Below are positions 25,427 to 36,658 of a stretch of 64,000 nucleotides of DNA, piece after piece. How positions within the stretch are numbered: the first letter of the stretch is position 1; each line of letters opens with the position of its first letter. Source of the stretch: Syncephalis fuscata (Eukaryota; Zoopagomycota; Zoopagomycetes; Zoopagales; Piptocephalidaceae); assembly GCA_025786725.1 (NCBI GenBank), contig JAHLTZ010000011.1:558001-622000 (forward strand). The letters are read 5' to 3'. The notes beneath the pieces are model-generated. The model made no database searches, was not told the origin of the DNA, and saw only the letters and a list, made by a program, of their open reading frames with translations. Position numbers and translations under genes: made by a program.

Positions 25427-27626
25427 GTTGGTTGGTTGGTTAGTGAACACGCAACTGTACAGACAGTGGGTGAGTTCGTGTCTAGTTGTAATAGACTAAT
25501 TATCTATAAAAGGTAGACAACTAGAGCAATAACTAACGAAGACCAGTAGAGCTGGTACGACCAATGTACGTTGAATAAGAAAAAATAAAATAAAGAAACA
25601 GTCTACTCCCGACTGAAAAATAAAATATAAAGTAGGCAGTAAAGCAACGCAACTGTGAAACAATGAAATAACACTCTTAAACAAATGCCAATATTTATGC
25701 ACTACTCTCTAACACTTGGTCAATGTTTTAGCTGACAATAATACTAGTAGAAAGAGAGAAGAGGGAGGGAGGGAGAGAGTGATGACAAGCAAGAATCCAA
25801 TGATGCAATGACAAAGAATGAGATGTTGCAATAGTGTTATGTGAAGTAACACGTTTTAAGCAAGTGCTATTGTAGAATAAAAGACAAAGAACAAGGAGAG
25901 ATACGGCTGAGTAAGCGAGCATCACTAAAAACAAATCGCGCGTCTTACTGTTCGCTCCTTTTCCCCAATGTATTTATATATTTGTCGAACGGAGTGAACG
26001 ACACACGCGTCCGATAACCGGCGTACAACGTGTATGGAAGACAACGGCCATGACTGCTACACCACCACCACTGTTGCTGCATCAGTCATTGTGAAATTGA
26101 TTGGCCGAGGCCAACAAAGTGTGAAGACATGTGTGTGTAGGAATAAAGGCGCGGAGTTGCAATGCGGATGACTAGATGCCACTAAAACGGATAAATATCG
26201 GTAAAATAAGACTCGGTTATTCGGCATTTCTACATTGCCCCTATTCTCACTCCTTTTACTAATATTTCCTTCTCTCCCTCTCTCTTCCATCCTATTTAGT
26301 ATAGATAGATGATTGATGATAGATAGGTAATTTAAATGAGGGAGGAAGATAGTTACACTATGCTTATCTGGTCAGCGTAACGATAATATCGATGATGACT
26401 CACCTATAAATATAAAGTGAGACCAATTCATTGGTGCTAACTTTAACTAAATAGCAACTATCTATCTTGGCGATGCACAATACGCATAATAGATGGCGTG
26501 GCTATTGATTTCTCGTTGACAGCCTACTTACATTGACTAGTCATTTGTAACACTATTGTATTCTTGGCATTTTTAATAAATGGTTATTGTTTAGACTTAC
26601 AGAAATTGATGGGTCATTGTTAATGATCTGCACAATGTACGTGTGTGTGTGCGCGTGTATCATCGACACATCATCATGACTCGTTTGTTATCACTGTTGT
26701 GGTGATTATTGTTGTAGTGTCATGTTGATTAATAGAAATGGTAATACTGAGTACTAATAACGAATAACGGTGAGTGAATATTTACATGGCCTAGCTAAAA
26801 ACGAATTGCAGATACTTGTATATGTGCGATGAGTCATGCAGTGAGCTGCAGCTATTCACCGAGTTATGCTTTTAGTCTGTTGAGCCATTTGTCGTCGTCG
26901 TACCTTTGTATGGCGTATGGCGTATGGCGTATGGTGTGTGTATCTATTTACACTAACGCCGCCACCCCTTCTCTTTCTTCTATTAGTCAGTGTCGGACAC
27001 CATGTATTAAGAAGGAAACAGGCTATGACCATTAAGCACGTGCAGATGGCGTGCTTGTATCAGCCGTCCCATCTAGTTACTTGCTTGTTTGGTCAATGAC
27101 GGAGTCAAGCAATATTCTATAATAGTCACTCTATCCATCATCTTAATGGTAATGATTATCGGTAGTGTTATTTGTGGAGTTAACATATAATTACCCATCG
27201 GCTATTAATGACACCCGATAGGTAGATTAGTGAATTGCATTATTTATTTTTTGTTTTCTGTTTTTTGTTTTTTGTTTTTATTCGCTATCTAGTGCCGTAG
27301 TCGTTGCCAATACTCCGTCTTATCGATCAATACGTATAACCGAGTAGCCGAGTGCGTATATTACATATCGATACTATATTTTATTTCATTCATTTATTAA
27401 ATTTAATAATTCCCACCATTTATCTGAATTAGTCCATTCGTTAATTAGTTGCTATATATGAATTATTTTCATTTTCTATATTTATTTTTAGCTTCTGATT
27501 AATAAACAATACCAAGTCGGTTGATAAAACACGTGGTAATGGCTGGTAAAACTTTTGAGCTCTTTTCTTCTTTCTTGTAATTCACTATTCAGCTATTCAT
27601 TCATTGGTAGAATAAAAGGACGCATA
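25427..27626. other. Long intergenic region
   Basis: Probably holds the kinase promoter on the left (TATA-like stretch near 25970-25980) and that of the MHF1 gene on the right. It contains simple sequence such as GAGGGAGGGAGGGAGAG near 25762, a GT-rich run near 26641, the repeat GGCGTATGGCGTATGGCGTATGG near 26911-26933, and T-rich runs near 27247-27280. No gene is supportable. Confidence 0.4.
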
Positions 27627-28501
27627 ATGAATACATTTACAAGTGCTAAGGAGCTACAAGAAACGCAACAAGGGGAGGGACAGTCGAAACAGGTACGTGG
27701 TATAGTGCAGTACTGGTGTTTTGACTTTGTCTACTAACTACAATGAACTACCTGGTAATAGCGATTAAAGGCGGCAGTATGGCATGCCGTCGGTAAAATG
27801 TGTACAGCCCATGGTAACTAGAAGAGACAAAATACAGTATTACAATAATTAAATAAAATATATTATATCCATTATTAATGTTACAGAAAGTACTATTCAG
27901 TTGACGGTGACGCCTCAATTTATCGCGGCATTGTCGGAAATGGTCTATTATCATATGGGTAAGTGATGAGTGGTATAGGCCAGTATTCATTGTTATGGCT
28001 ATTGGTATTTGGCCTTGAATAAAACATATCCTGATACATTGACGCTGAATATCTACTAGAACGACTTGGCCAAGATCTGGAGGCATTTGCACAACATGCC
28101 AATCGTTCAACCATTAAAGTGGACGATGTCAAGGTGGGTGGCGTTGCCTTGAGACATGGCCTTGATTATTTATACATATCATCATAACTCTATTTCTAGC
28201 TATACGCCCGACATAATGAGGAAATGGTAACACTATACATAATACAATATAATATCACATCATGCATTTTATTAATAGATCAACTATTTTTATTACTTTT
28301 AATATTGCTAATAGTGTCAATTTCTACAACAAATCATGGATGAACAAAAAGCTAAAGATGATAAAGATGCACGTCCTCGTGGTCGTAAACGCAAAGTAAA
28401 TAGATTGACTATTTTATTCAATAGCAATGCATAGATACGTGTAGATTGACTTTTTCTATTAATTGATATTCTAGATTGAAGCACCTTCATTAGATCCTTA
28501 A
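27627..28501 (+). CDS. MHF1: MHF1/CENP-S histone-fold protein
   Basis: Seven small exons (27627-27692, 27771-27813, 27887-27958, 28060-28133, 28200-28226, 28315-28395, 28475-28501) join in frame to 129 residues. Features in order: AAVWHAVGKMCTAH (histone-fold helix 1), VTPQFIAALSEMVYYHM (helix 2 region), LGQDLEAFAQHANRSTIKVDDVKLYARHN (the signature of CENP-S/MHF1), then QFLQQIMDEQ and a basic tail RPRGRKRKIEAPSLDP. MHF1 pairs with MHF2/CENP-X, binds DNA with the FANCM helicase, and also joins the kinetochore CENP-T-W-S-X complex. Two exons are only 27 bp, typical of this genome's small exons. Start: the first Met in the open first exon. Confidence 0.9.
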
Positions 28502-28575
28502 CTATGCATACTGCTCATCTTGTTGATGGTGTTTATTCGTATTTGTCTTTAATTTGCCATAATTATAACACTGGT

Positions 28576-30534
28576 TTACGTTTCAACTGTTGTGTCAGTG
28601 GTTGGTTGGTTGGTTGTTGTTTGTGGTGCCTTGTCCTTTATCGTTTCAGCTGCTGCTTTATCTGCCTTAATAACCATACTTTCCACATGATTTAAATAAA
28701 GCGGTGCTGGTGCCGTAATAATTGTGGGTGTTGGTGGTAGATTAGCCTCTGGATCGAGCCATCCTGCCTAATTATTGTATATTAATTATAAGTTATTATA
28801 AGATCATTGTTGCTTACTGGTAACGTGATTCTATTTAAATGAAGATGGAGATTCATGATTGGAACGATGCCTTTTCGGCTTACTTTCTATATAATGTTGA
28901 ATTTAGAAGAATAGACTATAAACAATATGTAATTCTTACCATAGGGCCTAGTACAACATATCCATATTTACGGTCACCTACAATGGGTGCTATATAAACG
29001 AATATTAATCTATTGAATAGAATAAAATATCAACAGTTTAACAAATACTTACATCGCAATACTAGGGCACAATGAGCACGTAGTTGATGCTTGCGACCTG
29101 TCTGTGGCCATAATCGTACACAAGATACAGGTCTCTAGTTGATTATTGCTTATTAACACGTATATTAGCTATTTTACTAGTATTAACTTACACCATGTAC
29201 ATCTTCCCGTTGGTCTAATACTTGATATTTTGTAACAGCACTCCATTTATTCTCGGTTTGTTCTATATACATATATACATATATATTAGATGAATAGCAG
29301 TTAGTATTTATATGTATATAAATCAAATAAGTTATTACCATTGGCTAATACTATCTTTTCCAATGGTGGTTCACCTTCAACACATAATGGTGTATCGATA
29401 GTACCCTCATTCTTCCTGGGCCATCCAGCAACCTGAGCTATATACTAATGGAATATATTAAAGTTAATACATATTAATATACATTAATATTAGGGTAACT
29501 GTAGATAACCTACTTCCTTGGTCATTGTACTATTACGAAACATTTCGCTCAACTTTATAGCTCCTGCCCGTGTTCTTCCCAATAGTAATACGCCCGTAGT
29601 AAGCTATAGAGGTATAAAGTATTAATAATAGTTATAATGGCTATAATTATTGTAAAAACACACCTTATCTAGGCGATGCACAATTCGTGGTGGTTCTGAT
29701 TTTTCAAATTTCAATTCTATTATAGTGTTATCAATATTGTTATAATGGTTATTATTCACTTTGTTATTTCTTACCATCCAAATAATTGGTTAAAACAGCA
29801 GATTCAACGCCATCACCGCCTATTTAGATTGTTTGATAGTTTTAGATATACAGCTATTTTTATTGTTATTAAACATAAAACTGTTACCTTGAACAACGAG
29901 TCCACTTGGCTTCTGAATGGCTAATAAATGATCATCTTTGTATAATACATCAAATGACATTTTTGGCACTCTAGATCGAGATTGTGGCTATTATATATTA
30001 GATGTATTCATCAGCTAAACCGTTAGCTTACTTTATATTCGGTTTTCTCTTCATCGTGATCTTGACTTGAACGATCTCTTGCCATACCTCGAAGACCGAA
30101 TACTGCAACTTGATCACCCGGTAATACTCTAAGACGAACATGGGTCTCGTCTTTGCTTAATATTACGCCATTTCTTACGGCTTGTACCTATTATAAACAG
30201 TCAGTGTTTGTATCTGCTTATTCTGTATATATGGGCTGCTTACTTTGCGAGAATTAACAATTTGTTGAATTACCGACTGAGGAAATCCAGTTTGTTCGCG
30301 AAGTAATCGGTCCAGGCGCATAATTCCATCGTCGGCTGTCTGTTTAAATACCGTCACTTCTGGATCGTCCCAGCTAATGCGATTCCAACTAAATCGGCTA
30401 CGGAATGCCACTGGCATAACATGACACGGACCACGACACCGACTGGCTAGCAGGCTAGGTGGTCCAGACAGTCTAGCGCTGGACAAGCCGCGTTCTAAAG
30501 ATAAAGAACGCACACGCACCCAAAGACCCTCCAT
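28576..30534 (-). CDS. RluA-family RNA pseudouridine synthase
   Basis: Twelve exons (30534-30244, 30187-30032, 29987-29888, 29819-29775, 29716-29664, 29603-29514, 29444-29339, 29262-29192, 29134-29053, 28989-28940, 28886-28818, 28767-28576) join in frame to 434 residues. The N-terminal ~50 residues are Arg/Ser/Leu-rich and could target mitochondria. An S4-like part (RLDRLLREQTGFPQSVIQQI) precedes the catalytic domain: DDHLLAIQKPSGLVVQ, RIVHRLDKLTTGVLLLGRT with the catalytic Asp in HRLD, TGRKHQLRAHCA, and PIVGDRKYG. This matches the RPUSD/PUS group acting on rRNA or tRNA. The tail is Pro/Thr-rich. Exact RNA target is unknown. Confidence 0.92.
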
Positions 30535-30763
30535 AGTACAAGCTAAAAGTCCACTGTCGTTACTATAAGGATCTTTGAAGATTCATAAAATAAAAGAAAG
30601 AAGAAAATGGGTGGCGGATTTTAAATTATATACACACGCACACGCACACAAATATAGTTCATTCCTTTAAAAACTTATTTACAAGCTGATTACAATATTC
30701 CCCGTATTAGTGTTTATCTACTCTAGTATTGTTTATTTTATTTACTTTTTTTCTACTATTAAG

Positions 30764-31935
30764 ATGGATGAGCAACTGTTGGCAACACTTGTCCAGCAGG
30801 GACAGACTAAAGAAAAAGAGCATGCACATTCTGATGAAGACCACGATGATGACCATAGCACTGATAATGACTCGGGTAGCGAGTATTTAGCACCTTCAAG
30901 AGTAGGTGAACTTGTAAATAGCACGTTAGTATTAAACTTACTATAGACACTTGATGTCTGTAATTATGGCTGGATTTATTTGTATACTAGCCTGCAATCA
31001 CTGAGCGCTCAACTGGTCGGCAAACCGGTCCAAAAGGTGTGTTAGCCGATTATGCACAACATCGGCAAATAGAGCGGGAGCGGCAGGCAGCCGATCGATT
31101 GGCTCAACAGACAAAAATGGGGCGCTGCCAGCCCTCTATTACAACCAACGGTACTGTTGCGGTAAAAAAGAATTATAATGATGACGAGGAGGGAAAAGGA
31201 GAAGACGAAGAGGATGAATTATTACGAGAATTGATGGAAGAGTTGGAAATGGAGGATTTTGAACAGAATGCAGCTTTAAAAAGCTATCGCGATATGAGAA
31301 TACGTGAAATGAAAGCGGCCAGGTAATTAAATGCGTGTATAAAATGTTTTATTTACTTAGTGTAATGATAGACCAGAATTTGGTGTTGTACTGCCCATTG
31401 GACAGCATAACTATGTTGAGGCCATTGATAAAGAAGTTAAATGGGTATCAGTTCTTGTATATCTCTACGAACCGGTAAGTCATTCAACAATTGTTATTGA
31501 TTATTGAGTTGAGTAATTAACCGATGATTTAGAATCTGCGTGCATCTCAATTATTAGATGATGCACTGGCCGAACTGGCAAAAAAGTATATTTATGCCAA
31601 GTTTCTACGTATCCGAGGTCAAGAGGCTGACACTAGCTTTGATCAATATGTACTGCCAGGACTATTATGCTATCGAGGAGGATTGCTTGTAGGCAATTGG
31701 ATGGGAATTGATAAAGAGATTATGCAGAATACCAAAGCCACTGGTGCTGCTGCATTGTCGGTTGAAACCCTTGAAGCGTTTCTACAAGAGTAAGTTGCTA
31801 CAGTAAATAGATGAATAATGGCTGATCCTACGGTTATTTAGTAATAATATTCTTGGAGATTCTGATCAAGCTATTGGATCCACGTTTACTAAAGATAATT
31901 ATACTGACGATGCTGATGACGATGACGATATTTAA
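30764..31935 (+). CDS. Phosducin-like protein (thioredoxin fold, CCT co-chaperone)
   Basis: Five exons (30764-30901, 30991-31322, 31372-31474, 31533-31789, 31842-31935) give 307 residues in frame. It starts MDEQLLATLVQQGQTKEKE, has an acidic N-terminus, then TGPKGVLADYAQHRQIERER, a motif of the phosducin family, an acidic helix region (EELLRELMEELEMEDFE-like) and a thioredoxin-like domain (FGVVLPIGQHNYVEAIDKE, WVSVLVYLYEP, AKFLRIRGQEAD, LPGLLCYRGGLLVGNWMGI). The C-terminus is acidic. Members fold G-beta or tubulin/actin with CCT. The PDCL-like GPKGV motif favours the G-beta branch, but I would not be strict. Confidence 0.9.
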
Positions 31936-32650
31936 ATGATGTCTAGTTATTAAAGTATATAATAAAAATTGAAATTGTTACATAAAAGAATAACGTCAAA
32001 ACAGTTAAAATATAAGAAAACTTATCCAAGTGTTAAAAATTATTGATATTGAGAATGGTTATCGTGTTTGTGACTGTGTTAATATATTGCCATTTGTTTG
32101 CAGATTAATAAATGTGTATATAGAATTCCTCAATTTCATTCACAGGCAATTTGAGTTGAATTGTTGGCGACTTTGATGTGGATATTTATATAACAAATTA
32201 TAATGATTGGAATAAAATAAGTAATTAAAAACAAAAATAAAGCTGGTCAATCAAGCTACAAAATGTAATGCTCTATGTATTACAACAAATTTCAGGATTA
32301 GCTGTTAAATAAAACTTGTTTTAGCTTTCTTTATTATTTGTTAATATGCCTGGTCGATTTTAGTATCTTAATTCATAAAATTATTTAGTAGTGTTTGATT
32401 GATACTCTATGATTATATAAACACGCTGCAAAGATAATACTTATCATATATATGCATATTCCAATAGTTTTATTTAAATATGCGTATGCTGCGTAAAACG
32501 AACTAGAGAAATGCAATCTAAACAATAAATAAACTTTAAAAATATCCATTCAAGCAACAGATGATGGTTGGAATACATATAGGTTACAAGCAATACGTGT
32601 AAACAAGTAATATTACTTGCTATAGCCACTAATGCAATAAACAATAAATA
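31936..32650. other. Intergenic region
   Basis: AT-rich sequence with no gene I can support. Confidence 0.4.
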
Positions 32651-32800
32651 ATGGCTACATTTGACTGGGATGAGCTGATGGACGAAATTGGACAAATCTA
32701 CACTCATGAGCAAAGAAATAATGACATTGGTGCCTGGGTCTATTGTTTTGTTATGAAAAAAACCGCTACACAACAGTCAATGATTAACGTTAACGATTGA
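32651..32800 (+). CDS. Possible 49-residue ORF
   Basis: ATG 32651 opens a frame MATFDWDELMDEIGQIYTHE... of 49 residues ending at TGA 32798-32800. The acidic, Trp-containing start looks protein-like. There is no recognisable domain, and it is unclear whether it is a complete gene, a first exon or chance. Confidence 0.3.
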   Translation: MATFDWDELMDEIGQIYTHEQRNNDIGAWVYCFVMKKTATQQSMINVND

Positions 32801-33257
32801 TCGACAACAACAAGACCTTTATTAACAACTGGCAGCAAAACACTAACCATGAATTGCTTATTTTATAGCTAAATACGATTCTAAATTAAATGCACGTACA
32901 AATCAATAGGTAAAGCGTTGTCAATACATTTATAGACTCGTTTGAATCAATTTGGATTCTGATGAGTACAAATGTGTTGGATCTGCTTTGTAAAGATCAT
33001 CAACATCAGCAAATAGATCAGAGAATCGATAGATGATGATGATGATGTGCACATCTCTATACCTGATATCATATCGATGATGTTTCTGATCCATGTGCCT
33101 GAGAATATACGTGTATAGGATTTGTCGCTACTTATTATCAACTACCTCTTTCTTCCTCTTGTTCTATTGTCCTTTCTTCTCTATTGTTGCCATTTGTTTG
33201 CAATAGCAAAAGCGCATTTACTCGTTTTACTTTTATTTCCTACTGTAGTTTGTGAAT
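32801..33257. other. Intergenic region upstream of 2-isopropylmalate synthase
   Basis: Contains an ATGATGATGATG run near 33033 and pyrimidine-rich sequence just before the start codon (TCTTCCTCTTGTTCTATTG near 33155), likely promoter and leader. No other gene seen. Confidence 0.4.
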
Positions 33258-35280
33258 ATGTCTAAGGAAAAGCTTATTGTATTTGATACCACGCTTCGCG
33301 ATGGCGAACAGGTAAATAGTTTAGTTTATTATTTATTAAGGCATCTGAATAACAACAAATATTAGTCGCCTGGTGTTACGTTTACGGTACCAGAGAAGCT
33401 GCAAATTGCTCGCGCCTTATCGCGTATGGGCGTTGACGTATGTGAAGCTGGCTTTCCTGTATCTTCAGAGGGAGATTTCGACGCCGTGTCGCGTATTGCT
33501 AAAGAAATCGGTCCGCTTATGGATGGCCGTGAAGCCATTGGTAAACCAATGGTAAGTTAAAAATAGACATCGTTGAGCCATGTGAATAGCTTACTAATTT
33601 ACCGAACTTTTAATATTTTATCTAGCGTATTGCCGGTCTATCACGAGCTGTGCAATCCGATATTCTACGCACGTATGAGGCTGTGAAACGTAAGTTATAA
33701 ATAAAATTGTTGTTTTTCTACACTAACGCATGCATCATCATTTGATTAGATGCACCATTGCATCGTATTCATATCTTCCTTGCCACTTCGGAGATTCATT
33801 TAACGCACAAATTGCGTATTTCCCAGGAGGAGTGCGTTAAGCGTGCTTGCGCAGCAGTGGAATATGCGCGCACGCTTTGTGATAACGTTGAATTTCACCC
33901 GAAGATGCGTGCCGTACTGAGCGCAAATTCCTTATCCACGTCCTTGGTGAAGTGATCAAAGCTGGTGCTACCACTCTGAATGTGCCTGATACTGTGGGCG
34001 TAAGTATAACGGGATAAATACTGTGCAAATGTATATTAATATGTACTGCTAGATTTGCACACCAGAGGAGTATGGCAGTATGTTTAAAGAATGATCGAGA
34101 AGACTCCAGGTGCCGATACAGTAAGTCAAAGAAAATAGATGAAATGGCCATTGAACACACACTTATGTTATTGTTTTAATTACTAGGTAACATGGTCTGC
34201 TCATTGTCAAAATGATTTGGGATTGGCAACGGCAAACACATTGGCAGCCATTCAAAATGGTGTTCGTCAGGCAGAAGTCACCATTAATGGTATTGGTGAA
34301 CGTGCAGGTAATGAATTAGAGTAGTTGTTTATGACGTGTTATTTATCCATAATATTATAGGCAATACATCGCTTGAAGAAGTTATTATGGCTATTCACAC
34401 GCATCCACACGATACTTTCCCAGTCTACCATCAAATTCATACCAAAGACATCTATAAACTATCTCAATTGGTATTGCAAACAAGTGGTATGGCCATTCAA
34501 CCACACAAGGCCATTGTTGGTGCTAATGCTTTTGCACACGAGTCTGGCATTCACCAGGACGGTGTGTTGAAGCATCCAAGTACCTATGAGATTATCGATC
34601 CAGCTGAAGTAGGTGTGCCAAGCAATGCCATTGTTCTTGGCAAGTCGTCTGGCCGTAATGCTCTACGGGCCAAATTGGCCGAATTGGGTATTCAGCTGTC
34701 TGGAGAAGATGCCCTACAACGTCTATTCTCGCGCTTTAAAGCACTTGCCGATAAGAAGACCAAGGTGACTGACCATGATTTGGTCGCTTTGGCTGAAGAT
34801 CAGGTTATTTCATCTGAAGCCAATGAACGCTTTGTACTGCGCCATCTTATGTTGATGTCTGGCACAGATACAATTAGCACGGCAACAGCTACAGTCATTG
34901 ATACTCATGCTGCACCACTAGCAAAATCGTCGTCAACGGGCACACAATCATCCAGCTCAGGAAGCGAGGACGCAGTTGATGAAAAGACAGGGCCAGTCGG
35001 CCTAGCCATTGTAGATGCGGCTATTGGACATGGTCCTATTCAAGCTGTATTTGCTGCGTTGTTGCGTATTACTGGCCATCAAGACTTGGAACTACGTCAC
35101 TACGAAGTACGCAGTATTGGTGGCGGTGAAGATGCGCTTGCCAAGGTATTTGTCAAGATTGCACGTACCGGTGCCGATACAACCCAAGTATTCTCTGGAC
35201 AAGGTGCCGATAACGACACCATTCATGCCAGTGCTAAGGCTTATTTGAACGCTATTAATCGATATGTTTCAAGCCAATGA
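33258..35280 (+). CDS. leuA: 2-isopropylmalate synthase, LeuA form (two frame breaks)
   Basis: Seven exons (33258-33311, 33366-33551, 33626-33689, 33750-33999, 34053-34120, 34187-34307, 34361-35280), about 554 residues. The enzyme condenses acetyl-CoA with 2-oxoisovalerate, the first step of leucine synthesis. Seen: [87 protein letters not shown], and a C-terminal regulatory domain ([36 protein letters not shown]). Exon 4 needs one base restored near 33893-33897 (between NVEF and SPEDA) and exon 5 one near 34090 ([12 protein letters not shown]). It resembles bacterial/plant LeuA more than yeast Leu4. No clear transit peptide. Confidence 0.92.
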
Positions 35281-36658
35281 ACTGACCAGTAATAATAATG
35301 GCTATTATGAAATACGAAAAGTAACGATGTGTTTTGATACAAGCTATAGTTTTGAATAAACGCGTTTCTTTTTATTCGATGTGACCAATTTACATATTAA
35401 GAAACAAACTATAGTAAAATAACTATTAGTTTAATGAATTAATATTTAACAACAACAATTTAAAGTGTTAAATGCACTATTTGATAATAACATAAAATCA
35501 GTATCTTTACATACAAGTAAATAAAAATCTATTAATAGATTCAATATTATTGTATTGTTTATACTTTGATCAAAGCTATTGACGGAATTAATTAAACAAG
35601 TAAACAAAAAAGAATAAATAACGATAACAATAATAATATTGAATTATAGAGTAGCTATTACTATTTGTGGCTATTTGATAATAAACTACAAATAAAGTAA
35701 TTCCTATCTACTTAAATGGAAACGTTTTATTCATTTTAACCATTATAATCATCTTGACCAACATGCTATCCTTTGTTTTACTAATCTATAATAGATTAAT
35801 ACTAATCCCTTGGTTATAATTATACGATAGCAACAAAAAAGCGGCGACAAAGGCCTACTACAAAAGATAAAACGACGACTGTAGATAAACGTGGTGCTTG
35901 TTCTATTTATCGCTTATGTGTAACCAGAATGTAACAAATATTTTCCGAAGCCGCTCGTCTTCGCTCCTAGTCTCTGCACATGCTTGCTCTCCTTTCTCTA
36001 TATCTTTCTCGGATAGGGATAATACAGCCAATGGCTGTGGAAGTGGTCGTACAAGCAATGGATTGTTTCCGTGTGTATGTGTGTGTGTATCTATATGTGT
36101 GTACTGTGATGGATATATTGACCACCATTCATTCATTCATTCGCTCCTACTTGCTATAACTGACACGCACACATCCATTTGCCCCACTTCCACTTTCAAT
36201 ATTATTGCCGTGTTGCATATGACACGTTAAGAAACTTTCTCCTTTCCTTCTATTTCTTCTTCATTCTTCGCTTGTCAGTTCACACCGATTGATAGCCACT
36301 TTTATTCTTCTTTCTACTCGCACCTTATTCATTCTACTCTGTTATCTTTTCTTTATTCTTTTCCTGCTACTTTTCTCTTCTTGCGCTAGTCGTGAGCGTT
36401 TTGCTTTTGTGACGTCGTCTACTGCTGCAACATCAATAACATAACCAACCACAACAATAGCAGCAACCAGCACTTAACACCTACCAATACTATCGCTATT
36501 ATCGCCAATCCCGCTACTATTGCTACAAAAACAACAACAACAACAACAACTACTACTACTATTACAACAACTACTTTGCTGACGATTACCTACGTTGTTT
36601 TATTCTCTTTTTACTTATAATCAAATATCGAACTATCTTTGCATGCATGTAAACAGAA
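35281..36658. other. Long intergenic region upstream of SSK1
   Basis: AT-rich in the first half; then CT/CA-rich sequence with GT and ATTC simple repeats near 36076 and 36125, a long pyrimidine-rich part from 36230, and a CAACAA/CTACTA triplet run near 36530-36565. Likely promoter and long 5' leader of SSK1. No gene is supportable. Confidence 0.45.
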
